Shown here one piece after another: positions 1 through 8,885 of a stretch of 47,318 nt of DNA. Within the stretch, counting starts at the first letter, position 1; each line of letters starts with the position of its first letter. Made by a program: the position numbers and the translations under genes. The DNA is taken from the NCBI GenBank assembly GCA_030528295.1, contig JAUMZC010000006.1, positions 1 to 47,318 on the forward strand, given 5' to 3'. Below the pieces are notes generated by a model. It saw only the letters and a list, made by a program, of their open reading frames with translations, made no database searches and was not told the DNA's origin. Origin of the DNA: Corynebacterium sp. (GTDB lineage: Bacteria > Actinomycetota > Actinomycetes > Mycobacteriales > Mycobacteriaceae).

Positions 1-501
1 TAAATAACCACCAACCGTGGGGACGGACGCCATTTTCGCACTCATGACGTCATCGCCGGAGTATTCCGACCAACGGCCTTCCGGCAATTCCGTAATACCA
101 TCACGGCCGGTAACTAAAAGTTCCCACATTTCCTTAAGGTTGGGCGCTTTTGGATAGCGTGCTGCCATTCCGATAATTGCAATATCGTGCGTGCCGGGCG
201 TAGCTGAAATCTTGGTAAATTCCGGGCGCTCAATCTTTTTGGATTCTTTCGAAGGACCCTCGATCAGCCGCCGACTTAATGCTGCAATTGATGGATACTC
301 GTAAGCAATAGTGGCATCTAATTGGACCTGGAGAAGGTTCTCCAACTCGCCGGAAAGGACTACAACGTCTCTAGACGATAACCCAAATGCTTCCATTGGT
401 TTATCGTCGGCGATCTCCTCTTCGGGCAGACCCGTAGTGGTAACCACCCATGCCCGCAGCCAAGCTTTGAGCTCCGCCACAGTCATTTGACGTTGATCCA
501 T
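1..501 (-). CDS. pks13: Polyketide synthase Pks13, N-terminal part (runs off the left edge)
   Basis: Pks13 condenses the FadD32-activated meromycolate with the carboxylated alpha chain to form mycolic acid precursors in the cytoplasm. Only the first 167 codons are present, read leftward from the ATG at 499-501. They encode an N-terminal acyl carrier domain with the phosphopantetheine motif GLSSRD near residue 40. This is followed by the start of a ketosynthase domain (DIAIIGMAARYP, then ELPEGRW). An ACP before the KS is the known Pks13 arrangement. The gene lies downstream of fadD32 on the same strand, but a terminator separates them, so it probably has its own promoter in 502-800. The AT, second ACP and thioesterase domains would be outside the window. 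Confidence 0.93.
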   Translation of the reverse strand, partial: MDQRQMTVAELKAWLRAWVVTTTGLPEEEIADDKPMEAFGLSSRDVVVLSGELENLLQVQLDATIAYEYPSIAALSRRLIEGPSKESKKIERPEFTKISATPGTHDIAIIGMAARYPKAPNLKEMWELLVTGRDGITELPEGRWSEYSGDDVMSAKMASVPTVGGYL

Positions 502-857
502 CACAACACCTTTGCAAATTCTATGAATAAGTTCTAAACCAACAACGTTACCCGCCGTTGAAAGCGAGAAACTGTCGCCCTAGGTAAGTTCAAACCTAAA
601 GGTAAGATACCGCAACCTGGCATGTTTTTAGGCTTGCGGCGTCTACAAATTTATCGTTTCCCCACGATACACTGTTACAAAGCCTTAAATGACCTAAGAA
701 AATGGGGCGCGATATTTTCCACGTCAATGCGGAAATCCCCCATCGTTACGGTCTCAATTATATGAAACCCAAAACCCGCCTGAATGTTTTCAGTACCTCA
801 ACACAAAAAACCAGCCCACAGCAACTTGCCATGGGCTGGTCCCTAATTCATAACGGC
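502..857. other. Intergenic region between fadD32 and pks13
   Basis: This 356-bp gap holds the fadD32 terminator at its right end (805-840). The remainder (502-800) is presumably the pks13 promoter region on the minus strand. I see no convincing small gene in it. Confidence 0.6.
805..840 (-). terminator. Intrinsic terminator of fadD32
   Basis: Inverted repeat with 9-bp arms (810-818 and 832-840) followed on the minus strand by a run of six T (plus-strand A at 805-810). It lies just after the fadD32 stop codon and separates fadD32 from pks13 transcription. Confidence 0.85.
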
Positions 858-2708
858 TTATTGTTCAGCGAGGTAGGCGTTCTTGCATACCCGGCGAGCA
901 ATCTTGCCAGAGGAACTGCGTGGAATTTGGTCCAGTTCAACAATTCGAATGTCGTGTGGAACAACACCGTGGTGCTTGGACACTGCGGCACGAATCGCTT
1001 CAATTGCAGCTGCGTCGCCGGAAGCATCCTTGTGGCGGTCACGCTCTGCGAAAATCACAAGCTTTTCCACATCGTCGCCGTCAATGGCGAACGCAGCGAT
1101 CGCGGCCGGCTCCAAATGGTCCGTAGCATGATCGACTGTGTATTCGATATCTTGCGGGTAGTGGTTGCGGCCAGCCACCACAATCAGGTCCTTCAAGCGA
1201 CCTGTGATGTATACCTCACCATCGATAATGACGCCAAGGTCACCGGTAGCCATCCAGCGGTTATCATCCGGGAAGCCCTCTGCGCGAGAGTTCTCCGGCA
1301 ACCGCGCAATCAGCGTGTTGTGGAAGGTAGCTGCAGTTTCCTCTGGACGATCAAGGTAGCCCAACGCCATGTTTTCACCGTGAGCCCAGAATTCACCAAC
1401 CTGGCCGTCTGCCAATTCGGTGCGGGTTTCCGGATCAACAACAACCAAGGCCTGCGGACGCACCACAGAACCATTGGACATCAACGGCACTGCGTTTTCG
1501 TCGCCTTCGTTCACGATTTCGGCAACGCCTTCGCTCAACTTGTTGCGATCCACATAGGTGATCAGCGGACGCTCCGGACGTTGTGGCGTGGTAACCAGCA
1601 GCGAAGCTTCTGCCAAACCATAGGATGGGCGCATCACAGAGCGCTCCAGCCCATACTTAGAGAATTCATCAAAGAACTGGTTCACAGCCTTCGGGGTCAC
1701 CGGCTCGGAACCAATGATCAAACCATCAATCGTGGAAAGATCCAGCTCTTCGCCTTCGGCTGGCTTGCCGTAGCGAACTGCCAATTCCAGGGCGAAGTTT
1801 GGAACCACCGTGTACACATGTGCTGGGGAACCATTGTTATTCAGTTGCTTGACCCAACGGGATGGCTGCTGGATAAAGTCGCGCGGAGTCATCATCTCCA
1901 TTTCCAGGCCAAGCACCGTCACAAACGCACCGAGGATAATACCCATATCGTGGTGCAGCGGCAGCCAGGTGACCAGGCGCAACGGGGTCTTCAACTGTGC
2001 TGCGGTAAAGATCTGCAGCACGTTTGTCATGATTGACCGGTTGGTCAGCACCACGCCAGCTGGCACACGGGTGGAACCAGAGGTGTACTGCAGGAACGCA
2101 ACCATGTCCAGCGGAGCCTGGGTTGATTGCGCCATCATTGCCTGAACTTCCGGCAGTGTCATCGGGTTCGCCCAGGATTCCGCCAAGGAGTCAGGCAGGG
2201 AATCTACCGACAAAATACGGGGACGCTCTGCCGATGGCACCTCGGCAAAGTGGCCGCGCACGGAGGCGGCAGCCGGGGTGTGGGTCAACACAATCTTCGG
2301 CTTGCAGTCGCCGATTACAGCCTTCAAGTGGTCGGTGTGACCAGGCTCGTTGGGATCGTACAACGGCACGGGAACCATGCCTGCGTACAGTGCTCCAATA
2401 AACCCAAACAGGTATTCGGGGCTGTTGCCAGCGAGAATAGCTACACGATCTCCGATGGTTCCCACCTGCTGCAGGCGGGCAGCTACTGCCTTAATGCGGG
2501 TATTCACCATTGTGCGGGTGTATTCAACCTGCACGCCGTTGCGGTCTTGGGAGTAGTCCCAGAAACGCATGCAGACCCGGTCGCCGCCTCCCTGCATTGC
2601 CTCAGCTTGATAGAGGGTTTCACAAAGTCCCGCAACTGTCATTTGGGGCGGGAGGGTTATTTGGCCTTTTTCATTGAAGAATTGACCAATAACGGCGTGA
2701 AGATCCAT
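858..2708 (-). CDS. fadD32: Long-chain fatty acyl-AMP ligase FadD32
   Basis: FadD32 adenylates the meromycolate chain and loads it on the N-terminal ACP of Pks13. The 616-residue length fits fatty-acyl-AMP ligases. The P-loop YTSGST is at residues 208-213, followed by RVPAGVV as in FadD32-type enzymes. The adenylation core motif is MATGDLG, then YITGRLKDLIVVAGRNHYPQDIE, and the C-terminal catalytic lysine motif SSSGK is near residue 600. It follows the cutinase gene after 73 bp and is probably the last gene of the cop1 operon, ending at the terminator at 805-840. Its neighbours match the conserved mycolate locus. Confidence 0.96.
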   Translation of the reverse strand: MDLHAVIGQFFNEKGQITLPPQMTVAGLCETLYQAEAMQGGGDRVCMRFWDYSQDRNGVQVEYTRTMVNTRIKAVAARLQQVGTIGDRVAILAGNSPEYLFGFIGALYAGMVPVPLYDPNEPGHTDHLKAVIGDCKPKIVLTHTPAAASVRGHFAEVPSAERPRILSVDSLPDSLAESWANPMTLPEVQAMMAQSTQAPLDMVAFLQYTSGSTRVPAGVVLTNRSIMTNVLQIFTAAQLKTPLRLVTWLPLHHDMGIILGAFVTVLGLEMEMMTPRDFIQQPSRWVKQLNNNGSPAHVYTVVPNFALELAVRYGKPAEGEELDLSTIDGLIIGSEPVTPKAVNQFFDEFSKYGLERSVMRPSYGLAEASLLVTTPQRPERPLITYVDRNKLSEGVAEIVNEGDENAVPLMSNGSVVRPQALVVVDPETRTELADGQVGEFWAHGENMALGYLDRPEETAATFHNTLIARLPENSRAEGFPDDNRWMATGDLGVIIDGEVYITGRLKDLIVVAGRNHYPQDIEYTVDHATDHLEPAAIAAFAIDGDDVEKLVIFAERDRHKDASGDAAAIEAIRAAVSKHHGVVPHDIRIVELDQIPRSSSGKIARRVCKNAYLAEQ

Positions 2709-2781
2709 GGTACTCCTAAGTGATTTTTCGATACTTAGTGAAGTCTAATGCTTTCCCTAGTGAACATACAAGGGAATTCGC

Positions 2782-3690
2782 TTATTTGTTGATTAAATCT
2801 GTAGCCCAATCTGTGAGCCACACGGAAGTGGTTGTACCAGGTATAACATTAGGATTTGTTGCATACTGCGCGTGTATACCATTTGCTGCGATGAGTGCCT
2901 CCGCCCGCTCTAACGCATTTAATACGTTTAACGGTGCGTCACAAATATGATCATCCGGCGCGCAGATCTCAACGGTTCTATCGTTGATCGACCCAAATCC
3001 GCCCGGACGGGTTCCGCGCATCGTCGCTTCCGGAACGATTGGCTGAATCAAAATGTTCACCGGCCGCAGCGCAACTTCCGCACCTACGCCAACGACGGGG
3101 TTGCCAATGTGCTGCCCATATGCAGCTTCTCGACGCCCATCCGCCACCAGCGCCACACCACGTATACGCTCTGCGGGAACAATGTCCGTAGTTGCACCTG
3201 TTCCAATCACCGATGCAATATCACCGAGAATGACCGCCCCCTGAGAAAACCCAATCAAAATAAAATCAGTCAGTGGACATTCCGAGTGCGTCTTCCGCAT
3301 TTCCTCCTGCACACGCGCGTCTCCTTCAGAGCGGGATGCGTCGTAGCTTAATTCATGCATTGCATGCACATTTCGGAACTGCGCAGTGTATGGGAGGGTC
3401 CATACTTTCACATCATCCGGGGAGAACCGTTCTTGCAGCGGTCTTGTCACCGTCAACATGAACGATGTTGGGTTCGCCATCGGGTTGATCGGGTCGTCAG
3501 TAGCACTCGATTCCCACGTGCCGGGTGCTGCGATCACCTCAACGTCCGGACACCAATCAGGTTGCGTTGGAGTGGGCGGTTGGGGTGCCGGTGGTTCGGT
3601 GATGGGCCGATCCACCAAGTAGCGAACCAACATGAGCGTAAGTATTACAAGAATAACTAACGCAACGATGGTAGTTAGGACCTTCTTCAT
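2782..3690 (-). CDS. Cutinase-family phospholipase/thioesterase, Rv3802c (Culp6)-like
   Basis: Cutinase-like serine esterase anchored in the cell envelope. In mycobacteria the gene at this position (Rv3802c) encodes a phospholipase/thioesterase linked to mycolate metabolism. The N-terminus carries one hydrophobic segment (about residues 5-24) and a Pro-rich linker, suggesting a membrane anchor with an outside catalytic domain. The nucleophile motif is GFSQGA. A CAPDDHICDAP segment supplies the catalytic Asp, and His occurs near the C-terminus (HAQYATNP). The gene starts 5 bp after the small lipoprotein gene, in the operon cop1 - lipoprotein - cutinase - fadD32. Substrate specificity cannot be read from the sequence. 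Confidence 0.88.
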   Translation of the reverse strand: MKKVLTTIVALVILVILTLMLVRYLVDRPITEPPAPQPPTPTQPDWCPDVEVIAAPGTWESSATDDPINPMANPTSFMLTVTRPLQERFSPDDVKVWTLPYTAQFRNVHAMHELSYDASRSEGDARVQEEMRKTHSECPLTDFILIGFSQGAVILGDIASVIGTGATTDIVPAERIRGVALVADGRREAAYGQHIGNPVVGVGAEVALRPVNILIQPIVPEATMRGTRPGGFGSINDRTVEICAPDDHICDAPLNVLNALERAEALIAANGIHAQYATNPNVIPGTTTSVWLTDWATDLINK

Positions 3691-3695
3691 GAGCT

Positions 3696-4160
3696 CTAGC
3701 AGTACGCTGTTTTCGCGGCATCCGCAATTAATTGCGCAAGCTTTTCAGGCGACTCACTGCTTCTACCCTGCTCGATGAGCTGGCCGGCCACGGCGTCGAC
3801 AGTGAAACTTTGCTGACCGAGTTCGTTGGCGCGACACACCTCCGTTGCGGCGGCAATCAGCTGGTCCTCGATACCTTCAACTTTGATATCTTTGCCTTCC
3901 AGATCTTTCAGATAATCCACATCCTCGCCCGAGCGTTCAGGCGTGATTTCCGGCAGCGAAGAAATTTCCTGGGCGGGGCGATCTTGCACGGTCGGCTCAC
4001 TCTTTGTGGCGCTACTCGACGCCTCGGAGGTCGCCGAAGATTTCTGCGTTGTAGCTTTGCTCAACGACGTGACCTGACTGGTAGTGCTGTCGTCCGAGGT
4101 CGCCCCGCCACAGGCAACCAGCAGACTAGCGGCGGCAATAATGATGACGGCACTTCGCAT
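3696..4160 (-). CDS. Small secreted lipoprotein, DUF732-like
   Basis: The 154-residue protein begins with a lipoprotein signal peptide whose lipobox is LLVAC at about residues 13-17. A long Ser/Thr-rich low-complexity linker (about 20-65) is followed by a small domain with a Cys pair (VCRAN and the terminal YC). The helical C-terminal half resembles DUF732-type actinobacterial exported proteins, an assignment I make from memory. It sits 2 bp after cop1 and 5 bp before the cutinase gene, so it is cotranscribed and presumably acts in the cell envelope with the mycolyltransferase. No function is known to me. Confidence 0.78.
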   Translation of the reverse strand: MRSAVIIIAAASLLVACGGATSDDSTTSQVTSLSKATTQKSSATSEASSSATKSEPTVQDRPAQEISSLPEITPERSGEDVDYLKDLEGKDIKVEGIEDQLIAAATEVCRANELGQQSFTVDAVAGQLIEQGRSSESPEKLAQLIADAAKTAYC

Positions 4161-4162
4161 GG

Positions 4163-6076
4163 CTACTTCTTCTCCTCAACGATACGACCATTGACTTGCT
4201 TAATCACTCCATGCTGGAACTCAACCATCTCGCCACCAGCAGGAATCTGGGTTTGATCCGAAATTGGGAAACCAAACTCGCCCTGCTCATGACCTTTCGC
4301 TCCCCAAGCTTCATAGATATCACCTTGCATCACCACGTGCGCACCGGTGCTTGGGCTCCAGTAAATGTAACCATTGTCAAACTTCTGCATCGCGCCACCA
4401 TCCACCGGAATCTCGTTGGACTTCGGTGCACCAAGCTTGGATGCCACGGTCTCCAGCTCGCCATACTTTTGCGCGATAATCCCCTGGACGGTGAATGCAT
4501 CATTGTCCTTAGTGCGGACCACATACCCACCTTGGAACTTTTGCACCACATGTCCTTGAATTTCCTCAGGGTCAGCAACTGGGTACTTCAACGCACCCTG
4601 TTCGTGCTTAACACGACCCCATGCCTCCATCATGTCCTTTGGCACAGCATGCGCATTGGTTTCCGGCGTCCAATAGATCGAGCCATGTTCGAAGTGCACA
4701 AATCGACCCACTCCATCTGCGGTAGCAAGTTCTCCCGTTGTTGGGAATCCTAGCCAAGACTCAGTGCCACCAAGTTCCGAATAGTGCGCCGCGATTCGAC
4801 CAATCAGCATGTGCGCGCCTGTATGTTCCGACCAATACGCACGGCCTTGACGGAAGTCCTGGGCCTTGCCGCCCGGGACGTCGTATTCGTTATTCAAACA
4901 TGAACCATACGCGCCGTCTTGAGTGAGCTCGCTGAAGACACTGCCGGTGGTACATTCCGCGCCGCGGTCTTTTTCGTCGATGGCCAAGCTATCCGCAATA
5001 TGTGGCCACGCTTGGGTGAGTTCAAACTGCCAATACGGCCAGTTGTGAATTCCCGACGGCCTGAACATCGCCGTGACATCAACGTTCGCCTTCTTTGCGC
5101 GGTCAACGAATGTTTGAGTGGTCATGCGGGAAATGACTTCAAGTCCCATGCCCGATACTTCCGCTGGCCCCTCCGCTACAGAACCTGGCTCGCCGTAATC
5201 ATCACGGCCAGAACCTGCGGAGACATACACTGTTTTACCCTTCAGCGCTTCAATCCCAAGCTTTGGATCATTATCAATCCAGCGTTGTGAACCGTATGGC
5301 CCCCACATAGCTTCAGCGCTATACCCGCCGCCGTCCTTGAGCGCGGCGTCGATCATCGCTGGCATTCCTGAAGAGGTGGTATCGAGATAGCCTGAGAACG
5401 AGCCCACGAAATTAAACATTTCCGGACGGTGCTGAGCAATATTCATCGCAGCAGTACCACCCATTGAAATACCCAGAATGCCGCGCTGACCATTCGAACG
5501 ATAGCCGTTTTGCAACACAGCCGGAAGCTCCTGGGTGAGGAATGTTTCCCACTTATAGTTTTTACCGTTGTCAGGTTTTTCCCAGTCGGTGTAGAAGGAG
5601 GATTCGCCACCAACTGGAAGGATGACGTTAACGTTCTTATCGGCAAAATACTGCTCGATATTGGTGTAGAGCGTCCAGCCACTCTCTTCTTCTATTGCCC
5701 GCAATCCATCAAGTGCCCAAACCTCGGGGAACTTTGCGTCCTTATTGGAATGCCAGTCTCTGGCGAGCAGTATCTGCACCTGAATTGGCTTTTCAGGCAT
5801 GGCTGCAGACTTAATAAACACCGCAATTCTGCGATCTGTAAGCCATTCAACCCGATCAATATCCACGCCACTAGGAAGCCCTGAAATCTCCGGATGATCC
5901 GTTCTGATGGGCGTTCTCTGCGGCGCTTCACCGCCTTCTAAGTATCCGGTAATCCCGTCACTTGGGTTCATAGCAGTGCTTTGCGCCGCAGCGATGGGTG
6001 TTGGCACCATGAGGGCCATGGGCACTAATACAGCAACTACGTGAAGTACTCGGCGAGGAAAGCGGAAAAGACGCAT
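4163..6076 (-). CDS. cop1: Mycolyltransferase Cop1 (PS1-type) with four LGFP repeats
   Basis: Extracellular mycolyltransferase that moves mycolates between trehalose and arabinogalactan. A signal peptide covers about residues 1-31. The antigen-85/esterase-D-type alpha/beta hydrolase domain has the nucleophile motif GISMGG (Ser near 204) and the catalytic His in SGIHNWPYW (near 344). From about residue 430 to the end are four LGFP-type repeats (cores [32 protein letters not shown]). LGFP repeats are known to anchor Cop1/PS1 to the cell wall. It is first in the operon continuing to fadD32. The upstream region holds two inverted repeats that may be operators. Confidence 0.96.
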   Translation of the reverse strand: MRLFRFPRRVLHVVAVLVPMALMVPTPIAAAQSTAMNPSDGITGYLEGGEAPQRTPIRTDHPEISGLPSGVDIDRVEWLTDRRIAVFIKSAAMPEKPIQVQILLARDWHSNKDAKFPEVWALDGLRAIEEESGWTLYTNIEQYFADKNVNVILPVGGESSFYTDWEKPDNGKNYKWETFLTQELPAVLQNGYRSNGQRGILGISMGGTAAMNIAQHRPEMFNFVGSFSGYLDTTSSGMPAMIDAALKDGGGYSAEAMWGPYGSQRWIDNDPKLGIEALKGKTVYVSAGSGRDDYGEPGSVAEGPAEVSGMGLEVISRMTTQTFVDRAKKANVDVTAMFRPSGIHNWPYWQFELTQAWPHIADSLAIDEKDRGAECTTGSVFSELTQDGAYGSCLNNEYDVPGGKAQDFRQGRAYWSEHTGAHMLIGRIAAHYSELGGTESWLGFPTTGELATADGVGRFVHFEHGSIYWTPETNAHAVPKDMMEAWGRVKHEQGALKYPVADPEEIQGHVVQKFQGGYVVRTKDNDAFTVQGIIAQKYGELETVASKLGAPKSNEIPVDGGAMQKFDNGYIYWSPSTGAHVVMQGDIYEAWGAKGHEQGEFGFPISDQTQIPAGGEMVEFQHGVIKQVNGRIVEEKK

Positions 6077-6132
6077 GGTTGTATGTCCTTTTGTTCAAAA
6101 ACTACTTGGAGACGATGCGCCCTAGTTTAAGT

Positions 6133-6148
6133 ACAACTTGAGAGTTGT
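6133..6148. promoter_or_regulatory. Inverted repeat upstream of cop1 (ACAACT-TGAG-AGTTGT)
   Basis: Perfect 6-bp arms separated by 4 bp, about 60 bp upstream of the cop1 start. It is a possible operator; the binding protein is unknown. Confidence 0.4.
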
Positions 6149-6162
6149 GGTAGTTGTGACAC

Positions 6163-6176
6163 ACGGTGTTCACCGT
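6163..6176. promoter_or_regulatory. Palindrome upstream of cop1 (ACGGTG-TT-CACCGT)
   Basis: Perfect 6-bp arms with a 2-bp centre, 87 bp upstream of the cop1 start and next to an AT-rich stretch (6177-6195). It has the shape of a dimeric regulator site. No regulator is assigned. Confidence 0.45.
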
Positions 6177-6241
6177 TAATTATTTTAATTAATGTGAAAC
6201 AGGTGTTCAGTGCACAATGAGACTTTCCTCACCATACAACG

Positions 6242-6267
6242 AAAAAACCGTGCCCGAAGGCACGGTT
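6242..6267 (-). terminator. Intrinsic terminator of cmt2
   Basis: Arms of 9 bp (6246-6254 and 6259-6267) enclose a tetraloop that reads TTCG on the minus strand, followed by six T. It stands just after the cmt2 stop and separates cmt2 from cop1, so cop1 needs its own promoter. Confidence 0.88.
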
Positions 6268-6282
6268 CCTAGCGATCGTTAT

Positions 6283-7305
6283 TTATCGCGCATTCATCAC
6301 ATCGAGAACACGGTCACGAGTACGCCACAGTTCATCAGTCCACAAACGCCAGTTGTGAACACCAGTTGCTGGGTAGTGCGTCGCTGGGTTCAGGCCGATA
6401 GAGCGAGCCTGCTTCTCCCACTCCAATGTGGAGCTACGGGAAAGGAATTCCAGGCCAGCACCCATAAAGCGCTGATCCAATGGAAGATTCGCATCTTCTG
6501 GACCCCAAGCGCCGGTAGCAGCTGAGATGTATACATCGGCGCCACGCAGCCCTTCCATGTTCAGGAATGGGTCGTTTTCAAAACGACGCGGGTTGGTGAT
6601 GCTGCCATACATTGCGTTCAGGTTAAAGCCACCGGTCTCTAACAAAGCAAGACGCAGCAGGGTCTGCATACCGGGAGCAGTGGTGTGCAAGTAACCTGAG
6701 AAAGACATTGCCTGACGGAATTGGTTCGGGTGGCGAGCCGCAAGGTTCAGTGCAGCAGTGCCGCCCATGGAAAGACCAGCAATAGAGTTATTGGTTGGCG
6801 ATACACCGAAGTGTTGTTGCAGGTAACCAGGCAGTTCTGAGGTTAAGAATGTCTCCCACTTGTAGGTGACTGGCTCAGAGGAAAACGCTGCGGAATTATC
6901 CCAGTCAGAGTAGAAGGAACCTGCGCCACCCACCGGCATAACCAATGTGAGGTTTGAATCTACATATGCTTGCTGTGCGTTGGAATATACGGTCCAACCT
7001 GTGAAATTATCATCTGCCCGCATACCGTCTAACAGGTAAAGGCCAGCGTTACCACCTGCTCGCGCGGGCTGCACCAGAACAGGCACGTTGCGTGCCATTG
7101 ATTCGGACCAGACGTCACAGCGCTGCACCCAGTGCAGTGCTGCATCCCAGTCACAGGTTCCGGTTGCATCAGGACGAAGTGCCTCGCGTGGGTTGGCTTG
7201 TGCGACACCACTGCCAGCGACAACAAGTCCTGCTGCTGCGGCTACGGCCATAGCGGCTACGGTGGCGCTACGGCCGACTGCGCGAAGTCGGTTCATGATG
7301 GTCAT
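6283..7305 (-). CDS. cmt2: Mycolyltransferase (Cmt2/antigen 85 family), short form
   Basis: Second mycolyltransferase, 340 residues, without LGFP repeats. A signal peptide covers about residues 1-38 (cleavage after VAQA is likely). The catalytic Ser is in GLSMGG (near 179) and the catalytic His in TGVHNWRLW (near 317). It shares with Cop1 the segments VGGxxSFYxDW, KWETFLTxELP and FSGYL, so the two are paralogues. An internal ATG at residue 4 is an alternative start. It has its own terminator at 6242-6267. Upstream is ubiA, where aftB would be expected but is missing. Confidence 0.94.
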   Translation of the reverse strand: MTIMNRLRAVGRSATVAAMAVAAAAGLVVAGSGVAQANPREALRPDATGTCDWDAALHWVQRCDVWSESMARNVPVLVQPARAGGNAGLYLLDGMRADDNFTGWTVYSNAQQAYVDSNLTLVMPVGGAGSFYSDWDNSAAFSSEPVTYKWETFLTSELPGYLQQHFGVSPTNNSIAGLSMGGTAALNLAARHPNQFRQAMSFSGYLHTTAPGMQTLLRLALLETGGFNLNAMYGSITNPRRFENDPFLNMEGLRGADVYISAATGAWGPEDANLPLDQRFMGAGLEFLSRSSTLEWEKQARSIGLNPATHYPATGVHNWRLWTDELWRTRDRVLDVMNAR

Positions 7306-7433
7306 GGTTCTCCTCGGTAGGGTTTTCCCAGTACTCGATTGCGCATTGACATTGGGACTATCGCCCCAGCTTTTTCAAAATGTTACATCCTTATTCCACA
7401 CAAAGCTAGCGGCAAGAGTTTTTACGGGGTGTC

Positions 7434-8381
7434 TTAAGCCGGATTTACATAGACGGCAAGGACGATGCAAACCACCCATAGCAGGGCTAATGCCTGCAAA
7501 GTACGGTCTGAAAGTGCCAGTTCATCAGGGGCACCCCCGTCACCCCGGTCAATATCGGCTGCATACCGAAGAATTGCCACGGTAAACGGCACCATTGACA
7601 CCTGGTACCAAACACCCCCGTGCATATCAAAACCCCAGAGAGCATAAGACATAACTACGGCTGTAGCCGACAGCGTCCAAACAAAGCGCAGATAGGGAGC
7701 TGTGTAACCCTCAAGAGACTTACGGATTTTTGCACCGGAACGTTCAGCTAGCAGAATCTCTGCATAACGTTTTCCTGAGGCCATGAAAAGAGAACCAAAA
7801 GCAGCGACCAAAAGGAACCATTGCGAGAGCATGATGCCCGCCGCCACACCACCTGCCATTGCGCGCAACATAAATCCCGACGAGACAAGCGCGATATCAA
7901 TCACGGGCTGGTGCTTCCACCCAAAGCAGTATCCCAATTGCAAAGCGATGTAAATCCCAACCACTATGCACAGCTCTTTGCCAGACGTTGCCATCCACGA
8001 CAATCCAAGCGCTCCGCAAATCAGTACGACTGCCATGCAATAGGCCATACCAACAGGTAGCACACCAGCAGCAATGGGCCGGAAACGCTTCGTAGGATGA
8101 GCCCGATCGGCTTCTACATCGCGCGCATCATTGACTAAATAGATAGAAGACGCGGCCATACAAAAGACAGCAAAAGCGATCGCGACGTCGATAAGCGTTG
8201 TTGGGTTGAGCAATGCTGAACTACCAGCCGCAGCAGGTGCGGCAAGCACGAGCACATTCTTCACCCACTGCTTCGGACGCAGTGCTTTCACCATGCCATC
8301 CAAAAGGTTTTTCGGAGGCTTCTTTTTCGTATGTATGTCCAGGCCCTCGGTATGTGGTTCGGAACCGATCGGCTGGGTCAT
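7434..8381 (-). CDS. ubiA: Decaprenyl-phosphate phosphoribosyltransferase (UbiA family)
   Basis: Membrane prenyltransferase that joins decaprenyl phosphate and PRPP, the first step to decaprenylphosphoryl arabinose, the arabinose donor for arabinogalactan. About nine hydrophobic segments follow a hydrophilic N-terminus. The Asp-rich motif NDARDVEAD is at residues 84-92, followed by HPxKRFRPIAAG, typical of the family. A second motif, SGKRYAEIL, lies near the middle. The ATG directly follows the TAA of the preceding phosphatase gene, so the two are translationally coupled. Together with glfT2 they form one operon, as in the mycobacterial Rv3806c-Rv3808c set. Confidence 0.95.
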   Translation of the reverse strand: MTQPIGSEPHTEGLDIHTKKKPPKNLLDGMVKALRPKQWVKNVLVLAAPAAAGSSALLNPTTLIDVAIAFAVFCMAASSIYLVNDARDVEADRAHPTKRFRPIAAGVLPVGMAYCMAVVLICGALGLSWMATSGKELCIVVGIYIALQLGYCFGWKHQPVIDIALVSSGFMLRAMAGGVAAGIMLSQWFLLVAAFGSLFMASGKRYAEILLAERSGAKIRKSLEGYTAPYLRFVWTLSATAVVMSYALWGFDMHGGVWYQVSMVPFTVAILRYAADIDRGDGGAPDELALSDRTLQALALLWVVCIVLAVYVNPA

Positions 8382-8885
8382 TTACTTCTGCCTTTCCTGC
8401 AACAGTTTCGCGCTTAGCGCACCCAACAGTGCGCCCGCTGCCACGTCCGTGGGGTAATGCACACCCAGGATCATGCGCGAAAGCATCATCAACGGAATTC
8501 CAAGGAGCGGAATCCGGCAGCTCGTCAGCGTACTCAAGCTCACCAATGCGGCGCTTGTCGAGGTCGCATGGGAACTCGGGAAACTGAGCTTACTGGGAGT
8601 GGAAACCCCAATGGAAATCCGCTCATCGTCGGGTCGTGGCCGCCGCACAATGCGCTTGACCAACACAGACGCGGCGTGGCTCACAAATGCTGCAGCAACC
8701 AGACGCAACCAACCACCACGCCGTCGCTTATCGACGACCGCGCCAACCAGGCCCAACGCCAGCCACCCGGCTGCATGCTCACCGAAAAAACTCATTCCCC
8801 GCGCAATGGGCAATACCGCTTTCGGAGCGATGCGCTGCAGCGCGACGAGCACCTCCCCTTCATGGAATGGATCTCCTTTGGTCAC
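8382..8885 (-). CDS. PAP2-family phosphatase, Rv3807c-like (decaprenylphosphoribose phosphate)
   Basis: A 167-residue membrane phosphatase with the three PAP2 motifs: KRIVRRPRPD, FPSSHATSTSA and RMILGVHYPTDVAAG. The orthologous position between glfT2 and ubiA in mycobacteria (Rv3807c) is proposed to encode the enzyme removing the 5-phosphate from decaprenylphosphoryl-phosphoribose. Its start overlaps the glfT2 stop by 4 bp and its stop abuts the ubiA start. The role is inferred from family and context. A second, unrelated-context PAP2 gene lies at 33813-34406. Confidence 0.9.
   Translation of the reverse strand: MTKGDPFHEGEVLVALQRIAPKAVLPIARGMSFFGEHAAGWLALGLVGAVVDKRRRGGWLRLVAAAFVSHAASVLVKRIVRRPRPDDERISIGVSTPSKLSFPSSHATSTSAALVSLSTLTSCRIPLLGIPLMMLSRMILGVHYPTDVAAGALLGALSAKLLQERQK

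Noticed and set aside
702..2036. Long plus-strand open frame opposite fadD32
   Set aside because: It is the antisense shadow of the well-supported fadD32 gene, with no domain or ribosome binding site.
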